Shown in pieces: positions 8,769-16,868 of a stretch of 64,000 nt of DNA. The notes under the pieces are model-generated. The model saw nothing but the letters and a program-made list of their open reading frames with translations, was not told the origin of the DNA and ran no database searches. A program made the translations under genes and the position numbers. The stretch covers positions 1 through 64,000 of the forward strand of contig JAZKBD010000008.1 in the NCBI GenBank assembly GCA_040388785.1, written 5' to 3'. Numbering within the stretch: position 1 is the first letter of the stretch; each line of letters begins with the position of its first letter. The stretch comes from 66-474 sp040388785 (lineage in GTDB: Bacteria > Pseudomonadota > Gammaproteobacteria > Xanthomonadales > Rhodanobacteraceae).

Positions 8769-10540
8769 GCGCCAGGTATTCCCTGTTCGAAGAACTCAAG
8801 CGCCGCAACGTGCTGCGCGCCGCGGCGCTGTACGCCGGTGCCGTGTGGGCGCTGGCGCAGGGCATTTCGCAGCTCGGGCCGCCGCTTGGAGCGCCGGAAT
8901 GGATCACGCGCTGGTTCGTGATCGCCGCATGCGTGGGCTTTCCGTTCTGGATCGCGTTCGCGTGGTTCTACGAATTCACGCCGCAGGGATTGAAGCGCGA
9001 GAGCGAAATCGCGCCGGACGATTCGGTCGCGCACTCGACCGGGCGCAAGCTGGACAAATGGATCATCGCGGTGCTCGCCGTGGCGGTGGTGCTGCTGCTG
9101 ACCGATCGATTCATTTCGCCCAGGGGAGCGGGCGGAATCACGGACAAGTCCATCGCGGTGCTGCCGCTCAGCAACGAAAGCGACGGAAAGGACCAGCAGT
9201 ATTTTTCGGATGGCCTGTCGGAAGACTTGATCACCGCGTTGTCGCAGTTCGAGGGCCTGAAGGTGATCGCGCGCGATTCATCGTTCAAGTTCCGCAATTC
9301 CAGCGATGATCCGAAGATCATCGGCGAAAAACTCGGCGTGGCGCATCTGCTGGAAGGCAGCGTGCAACGCTCGGGCGACGTCGTGCGGGTCAGCGCGACC
9401 CTGATCAACGCTACCGACCGCACGGCGGTATGGTCGCAGCACTACGACCGGCCGTACAAAGATCTGTTCGCGCTGCAGGATGACATCACCCAAAAGGTTG
9501 CCGCCGCGCTGAAAGCGAAGTTGCTCGACAACGGCAAGGCGGCACCGCAGGGCGATCGGCCGCCCAGCGGCAGCCTTGACGCATGGAACGCGTATTCGCG
9601 CGGACGCTTCCATGCCGTCCTGATCGATCCGGCCGATGCTCGCGCGGCGATCGTGTTTTTCAAGCAGGCGATCGCGATCGATCCGCATTACGCACGTGCC
9701 TATGCCAGCTTGGCCTATACATGGGCGACGCTCGGAGGCACGTTCCTGAGCGGCGAGGAACAGCGGCAAGCCTTCGTCAACGGCCGGGCCGCGGCCGAGC
9801 GGGCATTGCAATTGGATCCCGACATGGCGATGGCGCACGTGTCGCGCGCGGTGCTGCTGCAGTGGGCGGATTTCGATTGGACCGGGGCCCAGGCCGAATA
9901 CCGTCGCGCCGTGGAGCTTGCACCGAACGACAGCCTGCCACGGTTTGTATTGGGCCTCGTGTCCGGGACGCTCGGCGATGCCCGGCAGGCGATCCCATTG
10001 ATCCGGCGATCCATCGCGACCGATCCACGTAGTGGCGCGGGCTGGTATTGGCTTGCCTGGAACCTGGCTGCCACGGGCCAACTCGACCAGGCCGAGCTCG
10101 CCGCGCGCAAGGCCATCGAGGTGATGCCGGGCAAGCCGTTCCTTCCCGCCGGACTCGCGCTCATCCAGATCCAGCGCGGTGAAGGCAACGCCGCGCTGGC
10201 CACGGCGCAACGGGAGCCGCCCGGCACATGGCGCGATATCGCACTGACCTTCGCCCTGCAAGTCGGCAATGATCGTGCGGCGGCCGATGCGGCGCTGAAG
10301 AACCTGATCGCGAAGAACGCCGACGGATCGGCTTACCAGATCGCCGGGGTGTACGGCTTGCGCAAGGATCCGGATGACATGTTCGCCTGGCTGGACCGGG
10401 CCTGGGACACCCGCGATCCCGGCATCCAGCGATTGCTCACCGACCCCTTCATCCTGCGCTACAAGGATGATCCGCGCTTCGCTGCGTTCGCCAAAAAGGT
10501 GGGCTTGCCGACCACCACCGACGCGAAGGCGATGCCGTGA
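8765..10540 (+). CDS. Membrane-anchored TolB-like/TPR protein, array copy 6
   Basis: 591 residues from the ATG at 8765 (ATGA overlap with copy 5). The anchor is the more common family version (FEELKRRNVLRAAALYAGAVW, then AWFYEFTPQGLKRES) with helices at about 18-36, 49-70 and 98-113. Unlike its neighbours it has almost no linker before the TolB-like domain (about 127-250: KSIAVLPLSNESDGKD, YFSDGLSEDLITAL, LLEGSVQRSG). The TolB-like and TPR regions, and the tail KKVGLPTTTDAKAMP, are very close to copy 2. It is the last complete member of the array. Confidence 0.9.
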   Translation: MSARYSLFEELKRRNVLRAAALYAGAVWALAQGISQLGPPLGAPEWITRWFVIAACVGFPFWIAFAWFYEFTPQGLKRESEIAPDDSVAHSTGRKLDKWIIAVLAVAVVLLLTDRFISPRGAGGITDKSIAVLPLSNESDGKDQQYFSDGLSEDLITALSQFEGLKVIARDSSFKFRNSSDDPKIIGEKLGVAHLLEGSVQRSGDVVRVSATLINATDRTAVWSQHYDRPYKDLFALQDDITQKVAAALKAKLLDNGKAAPQGDRPPSGSLDAWNAYSRGRFHAVLIDPADARAAIVFFKQAIAIDPHYARAYASLAYTWATLGGTFLSGEEQRQAFVNGRAAAERALQLDPDMAMAHVSRAVLLQWADFDWTGAQAEYRRAVELAPNDSLPRFVLGLVSGTLGDARQAIPLIRRSIATDPRSGAGWYWLAWNLAATGQLDQAELAARKAIEVMPGKPFLPAGLALIQIQRGEGNAALATAQREPPGTWRDIALTFALQVGNDRAAADAALKNLIAKNADGSAYQIAGVYGLRKDPDDMFAWLDRAWDTRDPGIQRLLTDPFILRYKDDPRFAAFAKKVGLPTTTDAKAMP

Positions 10541-10581
10541 ACGCCACGCTTTCCTTTTTCTCCGAACTCAAACGGCCTTGA
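10537..10581 (+). pseudogene. Vestigial start of a seventh array copy (14 codons)
   Basis: A GTG at 10537 overlaps the stop of copy 6 exactly as at the other junctions (GTGA). It opens MNATLSFFSELKRP and then stops at 10579-10581. FFSELKRP aligns with the FEELKRRNV opening of copy 6, so this looks like the 5' stump of another paralogue whose body was lost. It is too short to be functional on its own. Confidence 0.5.
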
Positions 10582-10648
10582 ACATCTGGTTGATGGGCGC
10601 CGCCCGCAGCCGGACAGTCTGCAGCCGACCGGCCATTACAATGAGCAG

Positions 10649-12508
10649 ATGTCCCTGGTCCAACTGCAACGCGTCGACTTCAGCATCGGCGGCCCGCTCC
10701 TGCTCGAACGTGTCGATTTGTCCATCGAAGTGAACGAACGGGTATGTGTCGTCGGGCGCAACGGCGAAGGCAAGTCCACCCTCCTGAAGCTGATCGGCGG
10801 CGAGCTGCGTGCCGACGACGGAGAGGTGCGCGTGCAAGGCGGGATCGTGATCGCGCGCCTGCCACAGGAGGTGCCGCAGGACACCGCTGGCAGCGTGTTC
10901 GACGTGGTAGCGGAAGGTCTGGGCGACCTCGGCCACTTGCTGGCGCGTTATCACCATCTGCTCGATCAAGGCGATTTCGATGCGCTCGGCGACGTGCAGC
11001 ACCAGATCGAAGCGCAGCACGGCTGGGATCTGAATCGCCGCGTGGAAGCGGTACTGACCCAATTGGGACTGCCCGGCGAGATGGATTTTTCCGCGCTGTC
11101 CGGTGGCATGAAGCGGCGCGCGTTGCTGGCGCAGGCGCTGGTCCGCAAACCGGACATCCTGCTGCTGGACGAACCCACCAACCATCTGGACATCGAGGCC
11201 ATCGGTTGGCTGGAAGGCTTCCTCACGCAGTTTGCCGGCAGCATCGTCTTCATCACCCACGACCGCGCGTTTGTCCGCGCCCTGGCCACCCGCATCGTCG
11301 AAATCGATCGCGGCGCGCTGACCGACTGGCTCGGCGATTACGACAACTACCTGCGGCGTCGCGAGGAACGGCTGCACGCGGAAAGCCAAGCCAACGCGCT
11401 GTTCGACAAGAAGCTGGCCCAGGAAGAAGTGTGGATTCGCCAGGGCATCAAGGCGCGGCGCACGCGCAACGAAGGGCGGGTACGCGCCCTGGAGGCGCTG
11501 CGCAACGAGCGCTCGAAACGGCGCGAGCTAGCCGGCAACGTCAAGATGACGCTGGGGCAAACGCAGGCTTCAGGCAAGAAGGTCATCGATCTCAAGCACG
11601 TCAGCCACGGCTTCGACGGCCGCGTGTTGATCGAGAACTTGAGCACCACGGTGATGCGCGGCGATCGCATCGGCATCATCGGCCCGAACGGTGCCGGCAA
11701 GAGCACCCTGCTGAAGATCATGCTGGGTGAGCTGGTTCCGCAAAGCGGCACGGTCCAGCTCGGCACCGGCACGCAGATCGCGTACTTCGACCAGCACCGC
11801 CTGCAACTGGACGACTCGCTCAACGCCATCGACAACGTCGCCGGCGGTCTCGATTTCATCGAGCTGAATGGCCAGCGCAAGCACATCATCGGCTACCTGC
11901 AGGATTTCCTCTTTTCGCCCGAACGCGCGCGTGCGCCCATCACCCGCCTCTCCGGCGGCGAACGCAATCGCCTGCTGCTGGCCAAGTTGTTCGCGCAACC
12001 GTCCAACCTGCTGGTGATGGACGAACCGACCAACGATCTCGACGTGGAAACGCTGGAGCTGCTGGAAGAGTTGCTGCTTGATTACAAGGGCACCCTGCTG
12101 CTGGTGTCACATGACCGTGCGTTCCTCGACAATGTCGTCTCCAGCACGCTGGTGCTGGAAGGCGAAGGCCGGGTCGGCGAGTACGTCGGCGGCTATACCG
12201 ACTGGCTGCGCCAGCGCCCGATCATCCAGCGCGCCGAGCCAAGTGCGCACGAGCCTGCCAGCAAAGTCGAATCCCCGCCGGCGACGGCGAAGCGCAAGCT
12301 CAGCTTCAAGGACCAACGTCTGCTGGAGCAGCTTCCCAGGCGCATCGAACAACTGGAAGACGAGATTGCCACCCGGACCGCGGCCATGAACGATCCGGCG
12401 TTTTTCCAGCAAGACAGCGACGCGATCGTGCAAGCCAACCATGCGCTGGCCGCCTTGCAGGCCGACCTGGACACCGCCTACGCACACTGGGCCGAACTGG
12501 ACGGCTAG
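10649..12508 (+). CDS. uup: ABC-F family ATPase Uup
   Basis: 619 residues with two ABC cassettes and no membrane segment, as in ABC-F proteins that act on ribosomes or on DNA-linked processes rather than transport. Cassette 1: Walker A GRNGEGKST at 36-44, signature LSGGMKRR near 150, Walker B LLLDEPTNHLD near 171. Cassette 2: GPNGAGKST near 345-353, LSGGERNR near 434, LVMDEPTNDLD near 455. The C-terminal 70 residues from LSFKDQRLLEQLPRRIEQLE onward form the coiled coil typical of Uup rather than of EttA. The length is close to E. coli Uup. The gene appears to be monocistronic. Confidence 0.92.
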   Translation: MSLVQLQRVDFSIGGPLLLERVDLSIEVNERVCVVGRNGEGKSTLLKLIGGELRADDGEVRVQGGIVIARLPQEVPQDTAGSVFDVVAEGLGDLGHLLARYHHLLDQGDFDALGDVQHQIEAQHGWDLNRRVEAVLTQLGLPGEMDFSALSGGMKRRALLAQALVRKPDILLLDEPTNHLDIEAIGWLEGFLTQFAGSIVFITHDRAFVRALATRIVEIDRGALTDWLGDYDNYLRRREERLHAESQANALFDKKLAQEEVWIRQGIKARRTRNEGRVRALEALRNERSKRRELAGNVKMTLGQTQASGKKVIDLKHVSHGFDGRVLIENLSTTVMRGDRIGIIGPNGAGKSTLLKIMLGELVPQSGTVQLGTGTQIAYFDQHRLQLDDSLNAIDNVAGGLDFIELNGQRKHIIGYLQDFLFSPERARAPITRLSGGERNRLLLAKLFAQPSNLLVMDEPTNDLDVETLELLEELLLDYKGTLLLVSHDRAFLDNVVSSTLVLEGEGRVGEYVGGYTDWLRQRPIIQRAEPSAHEPASKVESPPATAKRKLSFKDQRLLEQLPRRIEQLEDEIATRTAAMNDPAFFQQDSDAIVQANHALAALQADLDTAYAHWAELDG

Positions 12509-12602
12509 GCGTTTGCCGCCATCATGACGCGCGGTTCGCATCGCGCGGCGAAGCCCGGGCGGAGATTGGATGGGCTAAAATGGCGGCTTTGCCGGAGGCC
12601 GC

Positions 12603-13505
12603 ATGAGCGAATCCCATTCCGCGGGCGCCCCTGCTTCCCTTGGAGCACGTTTTCGCGCTGCGCTGGCCGCCGAATCGCCGTTGCAGGTCGTGGGTGCGAT
12701 CACCGCCTACGCCGGACTGATGGCGAAACGCGTCGGCTACAAGGCGCTGTATCTCTCCGGTGGCGGCGTCGCGGCCAATTCGCTGGGCGTGCCCGACCTC
12801 GGCATCTCGACCATGGAAGACGTGTTGACCGATGCGCGCCGCATCGTGGAAGCCACGCAATTGCCGCTGCTGGTCGACATCGACACCGGCTGGGGCGGCG
12901 CCTTCAACATCGCGCGCACCATCCGCGCGTTCGAGCGCGTCGGCGTCGCCGCCGTGCACATGGAAGACCAGGTCGGACAGAAACGCTGCGGCCATCGTCC
13001 CGGCAAGGAAGTGGTGCCGAAAGAGGAAATGGTCGATCGCGTGAAAGCCGCTGTCGATGCGAAGTCCGATCGCGACTTCGTGCTGATGGCGCGCACCGAT
13101 GCCGCCGCGGTGGAAGGCATCGACAGCGCGATCGAGCGCGCGGTGGCCTATGTCGAAGCGGGTGCCGACATGGTCTTTCCGGAAGCGATGAAGACGCTGG
13201 ACGATTACCGCAAGTTCAAGGCCGCGGTGAAGGTGCCGATCCTCGCCAACCTCACCGAGTTCGGCTCGACGCCGTTCTTCACCGTCGACGAATTGCGCTC
13301 CGCGAACATCGACATCGCGCTGTATTGCTGCGGCGCATATCGCGCGATGAACAAGGCCGCGCTCGGATTCTACGAAACCGTGCGTCGCGACGGCACGCAG
13401 AAGGCGTACGTGCCGCAGATGCAGACGCGCGAAGAGTTGTACGACTTCCTCGGCTATCACGCCTACGAAGACAAGCTGGACGAGTTGTTCGCGGCGAAGA
13501 AATAG
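12603..13505 (+). CDS. prpB: 2-methylisocitrate lyase
   Basis: 300 residues of the isocitrate lyase/PEP mutase superfamily. PrpB splits 2-methylisocitrate into pyruvate and succinate in the methylcitrate cycle for propionyl-CoA. Diagnostic features are the active-site loop KRCGHRPGK (catalytic Cys near 128), DIDTGWGG, the metal-site segment VHMEDQ, ARTDA, and LTEFGSTP. It is separated from prpC by two unrelated small genes with only 9 and 8 bases between them, so the block probably forms one transcript. No prpR or acnD/prpF lies beside it; prpD is about 10 kb away. Confidence 0.93.
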   Translation: MSESHSAGAPASLGARFRAALAAESPLQVVGAITAYAGLMAKRVGYKALYLSGGGVAANSLGVPDLGISTMEDVLTDARRIVEATQLPLLVDIDTGWGGAFNIARTIRAFERVGVAAVHMEDQVGQKRCGHRPGKEVVPKEEMVDRVKAAVDAKSDRDFVLMARTDAAAVEGIDSAIERAVAYVEAGADMVFPEAMKTLDDYRKFKAAVKVPILANLTEFGSTPFFTVDELRSANIDIALYCCGAYRAMNKAALGFYETVRRDGTQKAYVPQMQTREELYDFLGYHAYEDKLDELFAAKK

Positions 13506-13514
13506 GCGCGCGCC

Positions 13515-14105
13515 ATGTCGGGACCACAACGCGACGAGAACGCATCGGCTCCCATCGTCAAGCGGCTGGGACGCCAAATCCGCTGGGATGCCGCGGCCGC
13601 GATCATCGCGTCGCTGGTTGGTTTGCTGGCGCTGGCCGTGGCGGGTTACACGGCCTACATCCAGCGCCAGCAGGTACGCGCGCAGGTGTGGCCATACCTG
13701 TTGTGGGCCAACAGCGACAACCAGACGGACTTCATGTGGATCAACAAGGGGGTCGGCCCCGCCATCGTGAAAACTGCGCAGGTTCTGGTCGCCGGGAAAC
13801 CCCAGCACAATTGGGCGGCGGTGATGCGCTCGTTGCGGCTCGAACCCATCAAGTATGGACAGAGCACATTCAACGGAAACGTGCTTTCGGCGGGTGAAAC
13901 GCTCGAGTGGCTGAAGTTCATGGACCACACCAGTTTCCAGCGTTTTCGCGAGACGGCCCGACGCGCGAAACTGGATTTCAAGGTGTGCTACTGCTCGACG
14001 CTGGGTGATTGCTGGGTGAACGACACGACCAAGGGGAATGGGAATGTCCGCATCCCGGCCGACAAGTGTCCGGCCGTGCCGGAGTCGCAACAATTCGACG
14101 ACTGA
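13515..14105 (+). CDS. Membrane-anchored protein of unknown function between prpB and prpC (paralogue 1)
   Basis: 196 residues: a short cytoplasmic N-terminus, one membrane helix at about 30-50 (AAAAIIASLVGLLALAVAGYTAY), then QVRAQVWPYLLW and a domain with NKGVGPAIV and a paired-Cys motif CYCSTLGDCW near 155. It is clearly paralogous to the next gene. The GPAIV-containing stretch, in a protein with one N-terminal helix, recalls small uncharacterised Gammaproteobacterial proteins, but I cannot name a family. The tight spacing suggests co-transcription with prpB. Confidence 0.8.
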   Translation: MSGPQRDENASAPIVKRLGRQIRWDAAAAIIASLVGLLALAVAGYTAYIQRQQVRAQVWPYLLWANSDNQTDFMWINKGVGPAIVKTAQVLVAGKPQHNWAAVMRSLRLEPIKYGQSTFNGNVLSAGETLEWLKFMDHTSFQRFRETARRAKLDFKVCYCSTLGDCWVNDTTKGNGNVRIPADKCPAVPESQQFDD

Positions 14106-14113
14106 GCCGCGAA

Positions 14114-14731
14114 ATGTCCGAACCACGTTCCAAGCCGACCGACGCCGTCACCGCGGCGCGCCGTGAAGTCAAATGGGATGCGGTTGCGGCGGTAATCGCC
14201 GCGCTGATCGGTTTGCTGTCACTGGTCGTTGCCGGTTACACCGCCTACGTCCAGCGTTACACCGCAAACATCCAACGCGAGCAGGTGCAGGCGCAGGTGT
14301 GGCCGTATCTGGTAGCCGGCAACAACGACAATGAATATTCGGTCGAAGTCCTCAACAAAGGCGTCGGCCCGGCAATCGTGCAGAGCGCGCAGATCTTCGT
14401 GGATGGCAAGCCGCAACCGGATTGGCAGCATGTGCTGAAGGTGCTTGATACGGTGCCACACCAGTATTCACAGGCGACACTCAATCCCAACGTACTTACG
14501 CCAGGGGAAAAGGTGGCGGTGATCCGGTTCACTGACAAGGACGACTACAAGCGATTCAGGACTGCGGCAGTCACGCGGTTGACCCTGATCAACATCTGTT
14601 ATTGCTCGACCCTCGGCGAATGCTGGATGTACAGCGACCGGCACTTGGTCGGTTACAAATCGCTGGCGCAACTGGTGACGCCGATTCGTCAGTGTCCGAA
14701 GCTGCCCGACAAGGTAATTTTCAACAATTGA
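14114..14731 (+). CDS. Membrane-anchored protein of unknown function between prpB and prpC (paralogue 2)
   Basis: 205 residues from the ATG at 14114; the upstream extension of the frame overlaps paralogue 1 and lacks homology, so it was dropped. It shares with the preceding gene the helix (AAVIAALIGLLSLVVAGYTAY), QVQAQVWPYL, NKGVGPAIVQSAQIFVDGK, and CYCSTLGECW near residue 160. It has a small insertion (YTANIQRE) after the helix. The pair evidently arose by tandem duplication. Four conserved Cys per protein (three in the motif plus one near the end) could form disulfides or bind a ligand, which would fit a periplasmic domain. Confidence 0.8.
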   Translation: MSEPRSKPTDAVTAARREVKWDAVAAVIAALIGLLSLVVAGYTAYVQRYTANIQREQVQAQVWPYLVAGNNDNEYSVEVLNKGVGPAIVQSAQIFVDGKPQPDWQHVLKVLDTVPHQYSQATLNPNVLTPGEKVAVIRFTDKDDYKRFRTAAVTRLTLINICYCSTLGECWMYSDRHLVGYKSLAQLVTPIRQCPKLPDKVIFNN

Positions 14732-14778
14732 CGATCTGGCGCTGCCCGCCGATGCAGTGATTCGAAACGGAGAAAACC

Positions 14779-15930
14779 ATGAGCGACAACGCGCAAGTTC
14801 TTCCCAAGGCCAAGAAGTCGGTGGCGCTTTCCGGCGTCGCGGCCGGCAACACCGCGCTGTGCACGGTTGGCCGCAGCGGCAACGATCTGCACTATCGCGG
14901 CTACGACATCAAGGATCTCGCGACCAAGGCCACGTTCGAGGAAGTCGCGCACCTGCTGGTGCACGAGCACCTGCCGACCTGGGCGGAGTTGAACGCGTAT
15001 CGCGCCAAGCTGCAGCGTCTGCGCGGGCTGCCGCAACCGGTCAAGGCCGCACTGGAACTGCTGCCGGCGTCCACGCATCCGATGGACGTGATGCGCACAG
15101 GATGTTCGGTGCTCGGCACCGTGTTGCCGGAAGCGCCCGACCACAACGTCACCGGTGCGCGCGACATCGCCGACCGGTTGATGGCGAGTTTCGGTTCGAT
15201 GCTGCTGTACTGGTACCACTTCAGCCACAACGGGCGCCGCATCGACGTCGAGACCGACGACGAGACCATCGCCGCGCACTTCCTGCATCTGCTGCACGGC
15301 AAGGCGCCGAGCGAATTGCACGCGAACGCGCTGGACAAATCGCTGGTCCTGTACGCCGAGCACGAATTCAACGCGTCCACCTTCGCGGCGCGCGTGATCG
15401 CCGGCACCGGCAGTGATTTCTATTCCGCGATCACCGGCGCGATCGGCGCGCTGCGCGGTCCCAAGCACGGCGGCGCCAACGAAGTGGCGATGGAGATCAT
15501 CAGCCGCTACCGCAGCGCCGACGCGGCCGAGGCCGACATCCGACAGCGCGTCGCCAACAAGGAAATCGTGATCGGCTTCGGCCATCCGGTGTACACCATC
15601 GGCGATCCGCGCAATCCCATCATCAAGGAAATCTCGCGCAAGCTGTGCACCGACGGCGGCAATCCGCGCCTGTTCGAGGTATCGGAGCGCATCGAGAACG
15701 TGATGATGGAACTGAAGAAGATGTTCCCGAACCTCGACTGGTACTCGGCCAGCGTGTACCACATGCTTGGCGTGCCGACTGCGATGTTCACGCCACTGTT
15801 CGTGATCGCTCGCACCTCGGGCTGGAGCGCGCACGTGATCGAACAGCGCCAGGACGGCAAGATCATCCGGCCGAGCGCGAACTACACGGGGCCGGAAGAT
15901 CAGACTTACGTGCCCATTGAAAAGCGCTGA
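14779..15930 (+). CDS. prpC: 2-methylcitrate synthase
   Basis: 383 residues, citrate synthase fold. It condenses propionyl-CoA with oxaloacetate. The N-terminus GVAAGNTALCTVG...LHYRGYDI is characteristic of the PrpC/short citrate synthase group, and the active-site segments GPKHGGANE and GFGHPVYTIGDPRN carry the catalytic histidines, with RPSANYTGP near the end. GGAG lies before the ATG at 14779. Downstream there is a repeat-type palindrome and no further prp gene. A plain citrate synthase is possible from sequence alone, but the prpB context and length favour PrpC. Confidence 0.92.
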   Translation: MSDNAQVLPKAKKSVALSGVAAGNTALCTVGRSGNDLHYRGYDIKDLATKATFEEVAHLLVHEHLPTWAELNAYRAKLQRLRGLPQPVKAALELLPASTHPMDVMRTGCSVLGTVLPEAPDHNVTGARDIADRLMASFGSMLLYWYHFSHNGRRIDVETDDETIAAHFLHLLHGKAPSELHANALDKSLVLYAEHEFNASTFAARVIAGTGSDFYSAITGAIGALRGPKHGGANEVAMEIISRYRSADAAEADIRQRVANKEIVIGFGHPVYTIGDPRNPIIKEISRKLCTDGGNPRLFEVSERIENVMMELKKMFPNLDWYSASVYHMLGVPTAMFTPLFVIARTSGWSAHVIEQRQDGKIIRPSANYTGPEDQTYVPIEKR

Positions 15931-15965
15931 TTCTCGCCCGCGGCGCGCTGGCCTTTGTAATCACT

Positions 15966-16080
15966 CGTCATTCCGGACGCGGCGCAGCCGCGATCCGGAA
16001 TCCATTTTGATCTTGCTGGACCATGCCGAAAGTCAAAATGGATTCCGGGTTCGGCCCTGCGGGCCGCCCCGGAATGACGA
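15966..16080. repeat. Intergenic inverted-repeat element (CGTCATTCCGG family)
   Basis: TCGTCATTCCGG at 15966-15977 pairs with CCGGAATGACGA at 16069-16080, with an inner pair GGAATCCATTTTGA / TCAAAATGGATTCC. The 115-bp structure sits between the convergent prpC and GST genes, so it could act as a bidirectional transcription barrier. Shorter relatives occur at 60828-60857 and, more degenerate, near 52400-52430. Confidence 0.75.
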
Positions 16081-16148
16081 CCTGTTGGTCACGGGTTGCC
16101 GATTACGTGTCCCGGCGAAGAGCAGCAACCAGCAACAGACACCGGCAA

Positions 16149-16769
16149 CTAATTCTGATCGATGTTCTCCGCCTTCAGGACCCGCTGCACGCCGGCGTTC
16201 GCGCGCATGCGCTGTTCGAATTTCGCGAGGTTGTCGAACCCCGACAAATCGACCTTCACGCGCTTGGCCCAGCGCAGCATCACGAACAGGTATGGATCGG
16301 CAATGGACCTGCGGTCGCCCGCAATCCAGTCGTGCTTGCCGAGTTGCGCGTCGACGCGCTCGAACATGCCGCGCAATTGCCTGCGCGCGTGGTCATGGGT
16401 TTTCTCGATGACCGCCTTGTCTTCGAGATAGTTGGTCTTGCCGAAAATCGGCTTGAACGCCGGATGCATGTCGGAGTTGAGAAAGCCCAGCCAGCGGTTC
16501 ACTTCCGCGCGGCCCTTGGGCGTGCCGTCGCCGTCGAGCTTCGCATCCGGGAATTTGTCGGCGAGGTAATTCAGGATCGCGGCGTTCTGGGTCAGCGTCC
16601 AATCACCTTCCTGGAACACGGGCACTGCACCGGCGGGGTTGAGCAGTTTGAAATCCGGCGAATCGCGTTCTTCGCCACTCACGATGACCGCCGTGTAAGG
16701 CTTGCCGATCCATTCCAGCACGATGTGGTCGGCCATCGAACACGCGCCGGGCGATGTGTACAGTTTCAT
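16149..16769 (-). CDS. Glutathione S-transferase, beta-class-like
   Basis: 206 residues from the ATG at 16769, preceded by GAGGAT. The N-terminal thioredoxin-like domain opens MKLYTSPGACSMADHIVLEW, the beta-class pattern with the catalytic Cys at about 10, followed by the cis-Pro segment GAVPVF near 53 and the helical C-terminal domain. It conjugates or reduces electrophiles with glutathione in the cytoplasm. The frame extends 21 residues further upstream, but the fold begins at MKLYTS. It stands alone between prpC and fadH. Confidence 0.9.
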   Translation of the reverse strand: MKLYTSPGACSMADHIVLEWIGKPYTAVIVSGEERDSPDFKLLNPAGAVPVFQEGDWTLTQNAAILNYLADKFPDAKLDGDGTPKGRAEVNRWLGFLNSDMHPAFKPIFGKTNYLEDKAVIEKTHDHARRQLRGMFERVDAQLGKHDWIAGDRRSIADPYLFVMLRWAKRVKVDLSGFDNLAKFEQRMRANAGVQRVLKAENIDQN

Positions 16770-16868
16770 GGGATATCCTCGGGTGAAAAGCCCCCTTCGG
16801 ATATGCGTCCCGCGCTGGCGCGAATCAAGCAACGTGCGGTGAACGCCGCGTTCGGCGCCTCCACAGAT

